A DNA stretch of 64,000 bases. Source: Lysobacter sp. Root494. GTDB lineage: Bacteria > Pseudomonadota > Gammaproteobacteria > Xanthomonadales > Xanthomonadaceae. Under the pieces are notes generated by a model, which saw only the letters and a list, made by a program, of their open reading frames with translations, was not told where the DNA came from and made no database searches. The number at the start of each line of letters is the position of its first letter. Positions within the stretch are counted from its first letter, which is position 1. The stretch lies in the NCBI RefSeq assembly GCF_001427225.1, contig NZ_LMFH01000005.1, forward strand, positions 181,668 through 245,667, written 5' to 3'. The position numbers were made by a program, and so were the translations under genes. This document shows, one piece after another, positions 7,874-17,806 of this stretch.

Positions 7874-9051
7874 GCGACCTCACGTTCGGCCTGCGGACCG
7901 GCATCCGGGGAAGCGGAGGGAGACCGCCGGGCCACCAGGTTCTGCAGAAGCGCGTCGAAGTCCGCGGCGACCTGTTCCGGCCGCAGGCCGCTGATCGCTT
8001 CGCGCCCGGCCATGCTCATCGCGGCGCGCAAAGCCGCGTCGGTGCCGATGCGAACCACGGCGCTAACGAAGCCATCGTCATCGCCGTCCGCAATCGCCGC
8101 GCCATGCACGTCGTTGTGAAGGTGCTCGCGCGCGGCTCCATAATCGAACGCAACGGTCGGAACGCCGCTCGCCATCGCTTCCAGCGTCACGTTGCCGAAG
8201 GTTTCGCTGTGACTGGGAAACACGAAGACGTCGCCGCTTGCGAAGTACCGGGCGAGCACCTCGTCACGCTGGATGCCGCAGAAGATGAAGTCCGGATTTT
8301 CCTGCTGCAGCTTCATGCGCGCCGGACCATCGCCGACCCAGATGAAGCGCGCATCGGCGCGCGACTTCTGCAACTCACGGAAGGCGCGCACGGCGAGATC
8401 GAGGTTCTTCTCGGGCGCAATGCGGCCGACATAGATCGCGGCGAGGCCGTCGTCGCCGACACCCCATCGAGCGCGCAGTGCGTAGTCGCGGCGCGCGGGA
8501 TCGAACAGCTTCGTGTCCACCGCACGCGGCAGGAGCACGACATCGTTGAAACCGTTTTCCGCCAGGAACAGTTGCAGTTCGCGGGTCGGCACCAGCGTCG
8601 CGTTTGCGCCGTTGTGGAAGCGACGCATCCAGCGCAGCGCGGTCTGCGCGAGGAAAGCCGCGCCGTAATCGCGCATGTATTCGTCGAAACGGGTGTGGAA
8701 GCCGGTCGATGCCGGAATGCCGAGCTTGCGCGCCACGCGCAGTGCCGACCATCCCAGCGGGCCTTCCGTGGCCACGTAGATGGCGTCCGGCCGTGTCTTC
8801 TGCCATGCCACGGTGAGCTTGCGCGTCGCCGGAAGGCCGAGACGCAGCCCCGGATAGCGCGGCAACGGTGCGCCGCGAACCAGCAACTCATGCGGTTTGC
8901 CGCAGCTATCGGCGTCTTCATTGGCCTGCCGCGGACGCACCAGCGAGACATCGTGACCACGCGCCCGCAGACCGTGTTCAAGGCCCTGGACAGTGAGTGC
9001 CACGCCGTTCACTTCCGGCGGGTAGGTCTCGGTGACGATGGCGTAGCGCAT
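7870..9051 (-). CDS. Glycosyltransferase family 4 protein
   Basis: A 393-residue GT-B fold glycosyltransferase. The N-terminal domain begins MRYAIVTETYPPEVNGVALTV, typical of the GT4 branch that contains mannosyl- and glucosyl-lipid enzymes. The C-terminal domain has YVGRIAPEKNLDLAVRAF and the nucleotide-sugar binding segment with the E-x7-E pattern in SHSETFGNVTLEAMASGVPTVAF. It overlaps the PAP2 phosphatase gene by four bases and precedes it in the same transcript. GT4 enzymes with this N-terminus often glycosylate diacylglycerol or related lipids. The acceptor and sugar cannot be told from the sequence. Confidence 0.88.
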   Translation of the reverse strand: MRYAIVTETYPPEVNGVALTVQGLEHGLRARGHDVSLVRPRQANEDADSCGKPHELLVRGAPLPRYPGLRLGLPATRKLTVAWQKTRPDAIYVATEGPLGWSALRVARKLGIPASTGFHTRFDEYMRDYGAAFLAQTALRWMRRFHNGANATLVPTRELQLFLAENGFNDVVLLPRAVDTKLFDPARRDYALRARWGVGDDGLAAIYVGRIAPEKNLDLAVRAFRELQKSRADARFIWVGDGPARMKLQQENPDFIFCGIQRDEVLARYFASGDVFVFPSHSETFGNVTLEAMASGVPTVAFDYGAAREHLHNDVHGAAIADGDDDGFVSAVVRIGTDAALRAAMSMAGREAISGLRPEQVAADFDALLQNLVARRSPSASPDAGPQAEREVA

Positions 9052-9238
9052 GCGCGACTCCCGGTTTTGGGGAGGTTGCGTGCGAGGCGTGTCCCGGCTG
9101 TTTCAGCGGGATGACCGGATCATTACGCAGAGCGGAGTTCGCTCCGCTGCTCTTCGCCATTGCAGTGGTAGTGCCGCGCGTGTGCGGTGCCGAACTGGCA
9201 GCGTCGCCCGCGGGCCCACCGCCCCAACAGCGGATCGC

Positions 9239-11143
9239 TCAGAGTGCCGCGCTGCGCGGCGGGGCAGTTCCCAGTTGCGGCCAGCGTTGCAGCACCGAGG
9301 CGCGGATCCCGCCGGCGTCGAGGCCGGCTTCGGCCAGCAATTGTTCGCGGCTGGCGTGGTGCTGGAATTCGTCGGGCAGGCCGAGGTGCACCACCGGCAC
9401 GACGATGCCTTCGGCTGCGAGCAGTTCGGCTACACCGGAACCTGCACCACCTGCGACCACGTTGTCTTCGAGCGTGACGAAGCCGTCGTGCGTCTTCGCC
9501 AGTTCAAACACAAGTTCGCGATCCAGCGGCTTCACGAAGCGCATGTTGACGACGGTGAGCCCGAGTTCCTCGCCCACCTTTTCCGCCGCCGGAACGATCG
9601 CGCCGAACGCCAGCAGCGCGATGCGCGCACCACGGCGGCGCACTTCCGCCTTGCCGATCGGCAGCGTGTCGAGCGTGGGCTGGATCGCGACGCCGGGGCC
9701 GGTACCGCGCGGATAACGTACGGCGGCCGGGCCTTGGTAACGATGGCCGGTCGAGAGCATTTGCCGGCATTCGTTCTCGTCGGCCGGTGCCATCACCACC
9801 ATGTTCGGCACGCAGCGCAGATAGGAGAGATCGAGGTTGCCGGCGTGCGTCGCGCCATCCGGGCCGACCACGCCGCCGCGATCGATCGCGAACAGCACGT
9901 CGAGCTTCTGGATCGCGACGTCGTGCACGAGCTGGTCGTAGCCGCGCTGCAGGAAGGTCGAGTAGATCGCAACGACCGGCTTCGCGCCTTCGCAGGCCAT
10001 GCCGGCGGCGAGCGTCACGGCGTGCTGTTCGGCAATCGCCACGTCGAAGTAGCGATCGGGGAATTCCCTGCTGAAACGCACCAGGCCCGAGCCTTCGCGC
10101 ATTGCCGGCGTAATGCCCATGAGTTTCGGATCGACCGCTGCCATGTCGCACAGCCAGTCGCCGAATACGTCGGTGTAGGTGGGCTTCTTCGCGCCGGGCT
10201 TCGCGACCAGGCCCTTGCTCGGATCGAACGGACCGACCGCGTGGTAGCCGATCTGGTCGCCTTCGGCGAGTTCGTATCCCTTGCCCTTGGTCGTGATGAT
10301 GTGCAGCAGCTGTGGACCATGCAGGCCCTTCAAAGTCTTCATCGCCGCGAGCAGCGCGCCGATGTCGTGGCCGTCGATGGGGCCGGTGTAGTGGAAGCCC
10401 ATTTCCTCGAACAGCGTGGACGGCACGAACATGCCCTTCCAGTGTTCTTCCCAGCGCTTGACGAAGCGCGCGGGCTTGCCGTGCTTGTCGCCGAGCAGCT
10501 TCTTGCCGCCTTCGCGTATCGCGTTGAGCGTGCGGCTGCCGGTGAGGCGGCCGAGCATCTTGGTGAGGCCGCCGACGTTCTCCGAAATCGACATCTGGTT
10601 ATCGTTGAGGATCACCAGCAGGTTCGGCTCCGGCTCCATGCCGCCGGCATGCATCAGTGCCTCGAAAGCCATGCCCGCGGTCATCGCGCCGTCGCCGATC
10701 ACCGCCACGACCTTGCGTTCGTCACCCGCGCGCTGCAGTGCCGTCGCCATGCCGAGCGCCGCGGAGATCGACGTGGAGGAGTGGCCGACGCCGAAGGTGT
10801 CGTATTCGGATTCCTCGCGCTTGGGGAACGGCGCGACGCCGTCCTTCTGCTTGACCGTGTGGATGGTGTCGCGGCGGCCGGTGAGGATCTTGTGCGGGTA
10901 GCACTGGTGGCCGACGTCCCAGACCAGGCGATCGACCGGCGTGTCGTACAGGTAGTGCAGGGCGACGGTGAGTTCGATCACGCCCAGTCCGGCGCCGAAA
11001 TGGCCGCCGACCATCGCCACCTGTTCGATCAGGTAGGCACGCAGTTCGTCGGCGATGTCGCGCAGTTCTTCTTCGGGGAACTGGCGCAGGTCGGCGGGGA
11101 CCTGGATGCGGGACAGGCGCGGATAGCGTTGCGGATCGATCAT
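9239..11143 (-). CDS. dxs: 1-deoxy-D-xylulose-5-phosphate synthase
   Basis: A 634-residue thiamine-diphosphate enzyme that condenses pyruvate and glyceraldehyde 3-phosphate in the first step of the MEP isoprenoid pathway; it also supplies thiamine and pyridoxal synthesis. Visible motifs are [17 protein letters not shown], the ThDP motif beginning [24 protein letters not shown], the transketolase pyrimidine-binding [18 protein letters not shown] and [15 protein letters not shown]. The open frame runs upstream to 11305, but the ATG at 11143 ([14 protein letters not shown]) gives the usual N-terminus of Xanthomonadales Dxs. Confidence 0.97.
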   Translation of the reverse strand: MIDPQRYPRLSRIQVPADLRQFPEEELRDIADELRAYLIEQVAMVGGHFGAGLGVIELTVALHYLYDTPVDRLVWDVGHQCYPHKILTGRRDTIHTVKQKDGVAPFPKREESEYDTFGVGHSSTSISAALGMATALQRAGDERKVVAVIGDGAMTAGMAFEALMHAGGMEPEPNLLVILNDNQMSISENVGGLTKMLGRLTGSRTLNAIREGGKKLLGDKHGKPARFVKRWEEHWKGMFVPSTLFEEMGFHYTGPIDGHDIGALLAAMKTLKGLHGPQLLHIITTKGKGYELAEGDQIGYHAVGPFDPSKGLVAKPGAKKPTYTDVFGDWLCDMAAVDPKLMGITPAMREGSGLVRFSREFPDRYFDVAIAEQHAVTLAAGMACEGAKPVVAIYSTFLQRGYDQLVHDVAIQKLDVLFAIDRGGVVGPDGATHAGNLDLSYLRCVPNMVVMAPADENECRQMLSTGHRYQGPAAVRYPRGTGPGVAIQPTLDTLPIGKAEVRRRGARIALLAFGAIVPAAEKVGEELGLTVVNMRFVKPLDRELVFELAKTHDGFVTLEDNVVAGGAGSGVAELLAAEGIVVPVVHLGLPDEFQHHASREQLLAEAGLDAGGIRASVLQRWPQLGTAPPRSAAL

Positions 11144-11265
11144 TTCGGGAGACGTGCCTGGAAAGCCGGCCATGGGGCGCGAAGCAAGTCCATCATTGTC
11201 CCGCCGGGTGGGTATGGGGGCAAGCTGACGCAGGTTGCGCGGCCCGGAAGCCATGTTCCGCAACG

Positions 11266-11290
11266 AAAAGGCGGCTTTCGCTGCCTTTTT
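11266..11290 (-). terminator. Hairpin terminator, probably for the gene at 11302-12429
   Basis: On the minus strand an AAGGC...GCCTT stem, extended by GC pairs around a GAAA loop, is followed by TTTT. It lies directly after the stop codon at 11302. It has T residues on both sides, so it may act in both directions, but dxs is not convergent with it. Confidence 0.5.
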
Positions 11291-11301
11291 CCTTCGTTTC
11301 T

Positions 11302-12429
11302 TCAACGTCCGCGAAGGCGCCCGAAAAGACCGCCGGACTTCTGCGGCTCCGGTTCCGGTTCAGGCTCGCGGTAGGGCTCGGCGTAGCCCGTGGCCAGGTT
11401 GGCGTTGACGAAGTCGGCGACTTCCCCGACCGGGACGCCGGAAGCAGCGCTGACTTCGTCCGGCGTCGCGGGGCCTTTCATCATCGCGGTGGCAATGCGG
11501 AAGTGCTTGGGGAATTCGCGTTCGGTCTGCGGCCACTTCAGCAGGCGGTAGCGCGCGCCGGCATCGAAGCCGGGCATCAGCTTGCCCTTGCCGGCCTGCA
11601 GCGCGCAGAACCACAGCAGGCGCGATAGCGGCTGGACTTCCCCGAGTACGCCGGTTTCGGCGTTCCAGGTATTGGCGTCGACCGGGGCGAAGTCGCCCGC
11701 CTTGAGCACCGATTCCACGTGCGCCACCAGCGGCTTGAGCGTGGGCGGGCCGAAGTACTGGTGCTGGTCGAGGTCGAGCAGCACGCTCGTGCCACCCCGC
11801 TGCAGGCGAACGCGGCCGTGCAGCTGGCCCGGCGCGAGCCAGTCGATCAGGGTGAGGTCACGCAGCGGTGCCGGAGCCTGGGGAGCGGGGGCGGGAGGTG
11901 TTTCGGGGGCTGGAGCCGTCGCGCTCGGCGCGGGTGGCGCGGCGCTGGGCGCTTCGCGCGGCGGCGGCGGCGGCGCCGCGGGCGTTTCCAGTACGGCGGC
12001 GACGGCAGCGGAGGGGCGCTGGTCGGGCGCCGCGGCTTCTTCGCTGATCAACTTGGGAAGTTCTTCGGGCAACTGATGCTCGGGTGCCGGCGACGGCGTG
12101 ATTCCGTGCGGCGCGGCGGCATCGCTCGGCGGGGCGATCTGCTGCAGCAGTTCGGCTACGGATTCGGCATTGAACGGCTTGCCGAGACGGAAGTCGGTCT
12201 GCGCGCGCGGTGCGGAGGTCAGGCCGATGACGACCTTGCCCGCGCCGTGCAACCGTAGCCAGCTCATCGGCCCGTACATGCTGTCCATGTCGACCACGAC
12301 GTGGGTAGCGTCCTGCTCCGACACCAGTGGCCAGCGACCTCCGATGCGCATGCTCGCCTCGGCGAAGGCGGATTTCAGGGCGGTTTCCGTGGCGGCATCC
12401 ATGCCGGTGAGGCCGAAAGTCGGGAGCAT
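11302..12429 (-). CDS. Unrecognised protein with proline/alanine-rich linker
   Basis: I do not recognise this 375-residue protein. Three parts can be seen. Residues 1-95 form a compact alpha/beta domain ([28 protein letters not shown]) that looks like a receiver-type or Rossmann-like fold. Residues 120-190 are an Ala/Pro-rich linker of low complexity. Residues 195-355 are a second folded domain ([43 protein letters not shown]) ending in what may be a small helical or winged-helix region ([20 protein letters not shown]). There is no signal peptide or TM helix, so it is probably cytoplasmic. It lies upstream of dxs on the same strand, with a probable terminator between. Confidence 0.75.
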   Translation of the reverse strand: MLPTFGLTGMDAATETALKSAFAEASMRIGGRWPLVSEQDATHVVVDMDSMYGPMSWLRLHGAGKVVIGLTSAPRAQTDFRLGKPFNAESVAELLQQIAPPSDAAAPHGITPSPAPEHQLPEELPKLISEEAAAPDQRPSAAVAAVLETPAAPPPPPREAPSAAPPAPSATAPAPETPPAPAPQAPAPLRDLTLIDWLAPGQLHGRVRLQRGGTSVLLDLDQHQYFGPPTLKPLVAHVESVLKAGDFAPVDANTWNAETGVLGEVQPLSRLLWFCALQAGKGKLMPGFDAGARYRLLKWPQTEREFPKHFRIATAMMKGPATPDEVSAASGVPVGEVADFVNANLATGYAEPYREPEPEPEPQKSGGLFGRLRGR

Positions 12430-12600
12430 GTTGTTCCGGTCCGTTGCGAATGTGACAGGGCGGCGAGTGTTGCCCGGCCGGGACAGGCCGTCAACGAGCC
12501 GTCAAGGTCAGCTTGTGACGTGCCATGGCGGATGGCCCGGCTGGGCACGATGGACGCGAGGACGTTTCCGGTGCTGCATTCACCCTGATGCGCCGGAGGC

Positions 12601-13311
12601 TTATTGAACCGCCAGTTCCACTCGTGCCCGCTTGGGCAACTGCGCCTTCAGGAAGGCCATCTGGTCGGCGAGGATGTTGCGGTTCGACAGGATCAGGTGC
12701 TCGACCCAGCTCGGCCGATAGGGCACCGCGAGCAGCGGCATGCTCGCCTGCTGCGGCGTGCGGTTGCCCTTGCGCGAATTGCAGTGGAAGCAGGCGGCAA
12801 CGACATTTTCCCAGACATCGCGTCCACCCTTCGACACCGGCAGCACGTGGTCGCGGGTGAGGTGTGGCCGCGGGTAATCCCGGCCGCAGTACATGCACAG
12901 ATACGCATCCCGCGCGAACAGCGCGGCGTTGGTCAATGCGGGCGTCGGATCAAGCGCATGCGCGCGCGCATGGCCTCGCGCGGCAACGATGGGATGCAGT
13001 TCAAGCAGGCTCTGCGTGCCGGTCTGGCGGCATGTGCCGCCGTGCACCTGGAGGCAGGGATCGCCGAGCGTCCAGGCAACCGCGCCGCGCGCGTACAGAC
13101 AGGCCGCATCCTGCCAGCTCATCCAGTCCAGCACGCGGCCGTGCGCATCCAGAGAAAGCAAACGGACCGCATTGAGGCGGTCCGTCATGGGTCGCGAAAT
13201 GGTTCCGTGAGGCGAGATTTCAGGCATCGAGTGGAGAGCCGGGTCACGCAGCCACATCTCGGCGTGCGTTCCGGTTCGGACCAGCCTCAGTTTGGCTCTA
13301 TCGGTCTCCAT
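12601..13311 (-). CDS. HNH endonuclease domain protein
   Basis: A 236-residue protein. The HNH domain is at about 145-195: CMYCGRDYPRP, then LTRDHVLPVSKGGRDVWENVVAACFHCNSRKG. It has two zinc CxxC pairs and the catalytic His-Asn-His series (DH, N, H). An N-terminal region with LLSLDAHGRVLDWMSWQDAACLYARGAV is common in a chromosomal HNH family of proteobacteria whose biological role is undefined. An earlier in-frame ATG-rich region allows a start at MTDRLNAVRLL (residue 42), and the true start is uncertain. The gap to the acyl-CoA dehydrogenase gene upstream is 222 bp. Confidence 0.82.
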   Translation of the reverse strand: METDRAKLRLVRTGTHAEMWLRDPALHSMPEISPHGTISRPMTDRLNAVRLLSLDAHGRVLDWMSWQDAACLYARGAVAWTLGDPCLQVHGGTCRQTGTQSLLELHPIVAARGHARAHALDPTPALTNAALFARDAYLCMYCGRDYPRPHLTRDHVLPVSKGGRDVWENVVAACFHCNSRKGNRTPQQASMPLLAVPYRPSWVEHLILSNRNILADQMAFLKAQLPKRARVELAVQ

Positions 13312-13533
13312 CGGGGAACCAGCTTATACGCCAATGTCTACGTTTTGTGTACCCGCCCGCGAGAAACGCAAAGCGCGAGAATATCCATGCCGCGCGGGCG
13401 GCCCGTAAAAGTGAACGGCGTTGCGCTGTGTAGAGGAGGCGTGCAGCGTGCGCCGTGCGCTCGCTCCTCGCGTTCATCATCCCCGGCCCCGCAGCATTCA
13501 TTGCCAGCCGTTACGCGCGCGCCACGACGCAAT

Positions 13534-15339
13534 TCAGGCATCGAACGCAGCTTCATCCAACGCCGTCAACGTATCCGCCGGACTCCCCATCGCCGCCGCA
13601 TGCGTCAGCGTGCGCGGCAGGATGCGGGCGAAATAGAAGCGCGCCGTTTCCAGCTTCGCCTGCTTGAACGCCTCCGGATGATTCGACGCCTGCGCCGCCG
13701 CCGCGCTGCGCGCCCACCAGTAGGCGAGGGCGACATAACCCGAGTACATCAGGTAGTCGTACGAAGCCGCGCCGATTTCCTCCGGATTCGCGGCCGCGCG
13801 CTGGCCGACCTGCAGCGTGAGCTGCTGCCATTGCGCGACCTTCTCGCGCAACGGGCCGATGAATTCAGCGGCGCTTTCGCCGCCGGGAAGAGTGCCGCCG
13901 GAGCACGCATCGCAGAACTGAGTAACCATGCCGAGGAAGATCTTCAGTCCCACGCCTTGCAGCTGCATGATCTTGCGCCCGAGCAGGTCGAGCGCCTGGA
14001 TGCCGGTGGTGCCTTCGTACAGCGTGGTGATGCGTGCATCGCGCGCGAGCTGCTCCATGCCGTGTTCGGTGATGTAGCCGTGGCCGCCGAAGCACTGCAG
14101 TGCATGGTAGGTGCACTCCACGCCCCATTCGGTGAGACAGGCCTTCACGATCGGCGTTAGGAAGCCAACCAGCGCGTCGGCATGCTGGCGTTCTTCTTCC
14201 GTCGGCGCGCGTTCGGCGATATCGACCTGCAGACCCGCGTGATAGCTGAGCGCGCGCCCGCCTTCAATCAGCGCCTTGCAGGTGAGCAGCATGCGGCGCA
14301 CATCGGGTTGCACGATGATCGGATCGGCAGGCCTGTCGGGAAATTTCGGGCCCGAGAGGGAACGGCTCTGCAGGCGCTCGCGCGAGTAACGCAGCGCGTT
14401 CTGCCATGCGCGATCCGACAGGCCAAGCCCCTGCACGCCAACGCCGAGGCGCGCGGTATTCATCATGGTGAACATCGCCATCAGGCCCTTGTTCGCCTGG
14501 CCGATGAGATAACCCTGCGCGCCATCAAAGTTGAGCACACACGTCGCCGACCCGTGGATGCCCATCTTGTGCTCGATGCTGCCGCAGCGCACCGCATTGC
14601 GTTCACCGATGCTGCCGTCGCGCGCGACCTTGAACTTCGGCACGACGAACAGCGAGATGCCCTTGCTGCCTGCAGGCGCATCCGGGAGTTTCGCCAGTAC
14701 GAGATGGACGATGTTGTCCGTCATGTCGTGCTCGCCGGCGGTGATGAAGATCTTGGTGCCGCTGATCGCGTAGCTGCCGTCCTCGTTCGGAACCGCTTTC
14801 GTCTTCAGCAGGCCGAGATCGGTGCCGCAGTGCGGTTCGGTGAGGCACATCGTGCCGGTCCAGCGACCGTCGATGAGCGGCTTGAGGAAGACTTCGCGCT
14901 GCCAGTCCTCGCCGTGATGCAGCAGCGCATCGGTCGCGCCGTGCGACAGCAGCGGGAAGTTGCCCCACGCGAGATTCGCGGCATCGATCATTTCCTTGAG
15001 CGGCACGCCGGCGGAGTAGGGCAGTCCTTGTCCACCGAATTCCACGGGCGACACCAGGCCGGTCCACCCGCCTTCCACGAACTGCGCGTAGGCCTGCCGG
15101 AAGCCCGGGGGCGTGGTGACTGCGCCCGTGTCCTTGTCGAAGCTGCAGCCGACGCGGTCGCCGGTTTCGTTGAGAGGTGCAAGCACGGTTTCGGTGAAAC
15201 GCGCGGCTTCATCGAGCACGGCATCGAGCACGTCGCGGCTGGCATCGGCATGGCCGAGCCGCGCGAATTCCTGTTCGGCGCCGAGCACGTCGTACAAAAC
15301 GAAACGCATGTCGCTGAGGGGGGCTTTGTAGGTGCTCAT
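13534..15339 (-). CDS. Acyl-CoA dehydrogenase, long (about 600-residue) form
   Basis: A 601-residue FAD enzyme of the acyl-CoA dehydrogenase superfamily, in the longer subgroup that includes 3-methylmercaptopropionyl-CoA dehydrogenase (DmdC). It has the N-terminal helical domain, the FAD/substrate loop MCLTEPHCGTDLGLLKTKA, the active-site segment TTLYEGTTGIQALDLLGRKI with the catalytic-base Glu, and FGGHGYITEHGMEQLARDARI. The C-terminal extension is typical of this subgroup. It should introduce the alpha-beta double bond into an acyl-CoA during fatty-acid breakdown. The chain-length preference is unknown. No other beta-oxidation gene lies beside it. Confidence 0.9.
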   Translation of the reverse strand: MSTYKAPLSDMRFVLYDVLGAEQEFARLGHADASRDVLDAVLDEAARFTETVLAPLNETGDRVGCSFDKDTGAVTTPPGFRQAYAQFVEGGWTGLVSPVEFGGQGLPYSAGVPLKEMIDAANLAWGNFPLLSHGATDALLHHGEDWQREVFLKPLIDGRWTGTMCLTEPHCGTDLGLLKTKAVPNEDGSYAISGTKIFITAGEHDMTDNIVHLVLAKLPDAPAGSKGISLFVVPKFKVARDGSIGERNAVRCGSIEHKMGIHGSATCVLNFDGAQGYLIGQANKGLMAMFTMMNTARLGVGVQGLGLSDRAWQNALRYSRERLQSRSLSGPKFPDRPADPIIVQPDVRRMLLTCKALIEGGRALSYHAGLQVDIAERAPTEEERQHADALVGFLTPIVKACLTEWGVECTYHALQCFGGHGYITEHGMEQLARDARITTLYEGTTGIQALDLLGRKIMQLQGVGLKIFLGMVTQFCDACSGGTLPGGESAAEFIGPLREKVAQWQQLTLQVGQRAAANPEEIGAASYDYLMYSGYVALAYWWARSAAAAQASNHPEAFKQAKLETARFYFARILPRTLTHAAAMGSPADTLTALDEAAFDA

Positions 15340-15460
15340 TTCGGCTGCCGGGTGCTGGAGCGAGGAAGTTGCGGAGGACGGAGGCCCACCGGAGTCTGCT
15401 GCGGCTGGCTAGAGCCTGGACTTCAAGCGCTGCAGGGCGACAAATCCGAAGAGCCCGCAG

Positions 15461-15537
15461 TGTCATTCGTCGCGAAGGCGATCCATGGAGTCACCATGAA
15501 AAGCAACGTCCCTGGATCCCGCCTTCAGGGGATGACG
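15461..15537. repeat. Degenerate copy of the CGTCATTCCCGCGAA inverted repeat
   Basis: The left end TGTCATTCGTCGCGAAGGCG and the right end CCTGGATCCCGCC...GGGATGACG are recognisable but mutated arms of the element found intact at 3882-3981. It lies in the 206-bp gap between the acyl-CoA dehydrogenase and lipoprotein genes. Confidence 0.6.
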
Positions 15538-15545
15538 AACAGCCC

Positions 15546-16055
15546 TCAGCGCATCACGCCCGGCAGCCCCGGCGCGGGATTGAGCTGGCTGCCGCGCTTG
15601 ATCTCGAAGCTGCGCTGCCGCGCTGCATCGGGCGTCGCCATGATCGTGCCGCTCAACGTGTAGCCGATGCTGCGGCCGCCCGCGAGCGCGTCGGCGACGG
15701 CCAGCTTCCCGGCGGCCTGCGGGGTGAAGACGGCGGTCACGACGTCCGCCGATTCGGGGCCGATCGATATGGCGGGCTGCGCGGTGACGCGTCCGGCTTC
15801 GCTATCGCCGAAGGTGAGCGCGAGATCGACCGAATCGAACTGCATCGGAATGCTGCTGAAGTTTTCGATGCGCAGGTCGACGGACCAGCGCCCGTCGGCG
15901 CGAACGGTGAGCTGCTGGATGAGCGCGGAAGGTTCGGACACGCGGCGGACGGGGCCACTGGAACACGAGGCGAGCAGTGAGACGAGTGCCGCAGCGCCCA
16001 GCATGCGCAGGAGAAACGAGCCTGCCGTGCCCCGGATCCGACCTTCAGCCTTCAT
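15546..16055 (-). CDS. Putative LEA type 2-like lipoprotein
   Basis: A 169-residue protein with a lipoprotein signal peptide: FLLRMLGAAALVSLLASC, where the lipobox LASC precedes the Cys at about 28. The mature part (VDLRIENFSSIPMQFDSVDLALTFGDSEAGR) resembles the LEA type 2/WHy beta-sandwich domain found in small outer-membrane lipoproteins of gammaproteobacteria. The open frame extends upstream to 16301, but the ATG at 16055 is the only start that places a signal peptide at the N-terminus. The function is unknown; relatives are thought to act in stress or desiccation tolerance. The family call is a judgement from pattern. Confidence 0.68.
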   Translation of the reverse strand: MKAEGRIRGTAGSFLLRMLGAAALVSLLASCSSGPVRRVSEPSALIQQLTVRADGRWSVDLRIENFSSIPMQFDSVDLALTFGDSEAGRVTAQPAISIGPESADVVTAVFTPQAAGKLAVADALAGGRSIGYTLSGTIMATPDAARQRSFEIKRGSQLNPAPGLPGVMR

Positions 16056-16096
16056 GCCGCTGCTCCAACGTGGTGGGAGGCGAGCATACAACGCAC

Positions 16097-16132
16097 GAAA
16101 AAAAGAAAGCCCGTTACTCCTGTAACGGGCTT
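16097..16132 (-). terminator. Rho-independent terminator of the FHA/kinase operon
   Basis: On the minus strand the stem GCCCGTTAC/GTAACGGGC with loop AGGA is followed by TTTCTTTTTTT. This is a strong intrinsic terminator about 245 bp beyond the response-regulator stop at 16378. The 16133-16377 stretch before it holds no gene that I can support, but it contains a short CGGGGG/CCCCCG hairpin and could be a long 3' UTR or a small RNA. Confidence 0.85.
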
Positions 16133-16377
16133 CCGGTGAGCCCGGGGGGATGGACCGGTACTCACGGTTGCAGCCGGTGTCTCTGGGCCGGAGACCACCA
16201 GCGTGCGGATTCCGCAGCGCAGGCGTTGCGGTGGTCGATCGCGCTCGGCATGCGCGTCGACCCGTGTTCGCAGCTTGGACGCCCGGGATGCGGATGCACA
16301 TCCGGAAAGCCCCCTATCGGAGGCGGGGGAAAACCCCCGGCACATGTGGCGCGGTCCGCGGCATGCGGACGCGGGGT

Positions 16378-17031
16378 TCAGTCCAGCAGGCCCTTGCGCA
16401 GGGCGAAGCGGACGAGTTCGGCGGTATTGCGCACGCCGACCTTGTCCAGCACGCGGGCGCGATGGTTCTCCGCGGTCTTGGCGCTGATGTCCAGGATCCG
16501 GGCGATTTCCTTGGTCGTCCTGCCTTCGGCGATGAGGTGGAAAACCTCACGCTCGCGCTTGGTCAGGCGCCCGTAGGGATCGTCGACCTGCCGCTCGGGG
16601 TTGCGCAGTTGTTCGGCGAGGATGCGCGATGCCTGAGGACCGAAGTAGCCGCGTCCGTCGCGCAGGCTCTGGATCGCGGCAATGAGTTCGGAGCTCGCGC
16701 TGTCCTTCACGAGGTAGCCGGAGGCGCCGGCGCGTACGAGCTGCAATACGTACTCGTCTTCGCTGTGCATGGTCAGTACCAGCACGCGCGTCTCCGGCAG
16801 CGCTTCGCGCAGGCGGCGCACGACCTCGATGCCGTTGAGGTGGGGCATCGAGATATCGGTGATGACGATGTCCGGTCGCGTGGCGAGTGCCTTCTCAATG
16901 GTTTCCAGGCCGTCGGATGCCTGTGCGACCACGTGGACGCCGGCTGCCGTCTGCAACAGACTGACCAGCGATTCCCGGACCAGCGTGTGGTCGTCGGCAA
17001 TCAGGACGCGGACGGTATTGAGATTCCCCAT
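16378..17031 (-). CDS. NarL/FixJ-family response regulator
   Basis: A 217-residue regulator. The receiver domain (about 1-125) has LIADDHTLVRE, the phospho-acceptor Asp in DIVITDISMPHLNGIEVV, and Lys in GYLVKDSASSEL. The LuxR-type helix-turn-helix is at about 150-212: LTKREREVFHLIAEGRTTKEIARILDIS, then AKTAENHRARVLDKVGVRN. It is the last gene of the FHA/Ser-Thr kinase/histidine kinase operon, 64 bp after the histidine kinase gene, which is its evident partner. Target genes are unknown. Confidence 0.93.
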   Translation of the reverse strand: MGNLNTVRVLIADDHTLVRESLVSLLQTAAGVHVVAQASDGLETIEKALATRPDIVITDISMPHLNGIEVVRRLREALPETRVLVLTMHSEDEYVLQLVRAGASGYLVKDSASSELIAAIQSLRDGRGYFGPQASRILAEQLRNPERQVDDPYGRLTKREREVFHLIAEGRTTKEIARILDISAKTAENHRARVLDKVGVRNTAELVRFALRKGLLD

Positions 17032-17095
17032 ATGCAGCTAACGTGCGCGCCGCAGGCTGTTGCCGTCAAGCCGCAGCGCTCCGGCCGCGCCGGTG

Positions 17096-17806
17096 TCAGG
17101 TCAGGGGTACGACTGCGCGCAGTCGTGAACCCTCCCCGGGGGCCGAATGCAGTTCCAGTTGGCCGTCGTAGAGACGAAGACGCTCGCGCATTCCGCCCAG
17201 ACCGCCCCCGCCGGCGCGCTGCGCCTGTTCGGGTTCGAACCCTTGCCCGTCGTCGGCGATCTGCAGTTGCAGCAGCGCACCGCGCGCGACCAGGCGGATC
17301 AGTGCGCTGCGGGCATGGGCATGTCTGGCGATGTTGTTCAACGCCTCCTGTGCCACGCGGAAGAGCAGCGTCTGCAGGTCGCTGTCGAGCGCCGGCAGCG
17401 TGCCGATGTCGACGCTGATCTCCAGGCCACTGGCTTCGCCCTGGGTCCGTGCCAGCCAGCGCAGGGCCGCTTCCAGGCCGAGGTCGTCCAGAATGGCGGG
17501 GCGCAACAGGCGCGACAGCTGGCGCGTGTCTTCAAGCGTATCGCCGCACAGCGCGATCGTGGCTTCGAGTGCATTGCGTGCATCGCGCGAATCCGCCGGC
17601 AGCATCGATGCGATCGTCGCAAGGCGATGCTTGATCGCAGTGAGGTTCTGGCCGACGCCGTCATGCAGGTCGCGCGCGAGGCGGCGGCGTTCGTCTTCCT
17701 GCACGCGCCACACCGCGCGGCCCAGCCGGCGGAATTCGCTCTCGTTGCGTTGCAGGCGATCGAGCAGGTCCTGGTATTGCTGCCGCAGTGAGTCGAGGTC
17801 GTTCAT
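17096..17806 (-). CDS. Soluble NarL-partner histidine kinase (HisKA_3 type)
   Basis: A 236-residue kinase with only the catalytic core. A short N-terminal coiled coil (LRQQYQDLLDRLQRNESEFRRL) leads into the HisKA_3 H-box RRRLARDLHDGVGQNLTAI, whose His is the phosphorylation site. The HATPase domain has FRVAQEALNNIARHAHA (N-box), IADDGQGFEPEQ (G1) and GGGGLGGMRERLRLYDG (G2). There is no TM helix or sensor domain, so the signal must come from partner proteins. Its start overlaps the stop of the Ser/Thr kinase gene by four bases, which points to the kinase or the FHA-GAF protein as the input. Confidence 0.92.
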   Translation of the reverse strand: MNDLDSLRQQYQDLLDRLQRNESEFRRLGRAVWRVQEDERRRLARDLHDGVGQNLTAIKHRLATIASMLPADSRDARNALEATIALCGDTLEDTRQLSRLLRPAILDDLGLEAALRWLARTQGEASGLEISVDIGTLPALDSDLQTLLFRVAQEALNNIARHAHARSALIRLVARGALLQLQIADDGQGFEPEQAQRAGGGGLGGMRERLRLYDGQLELHSAPGEGSRLRAVVPLT

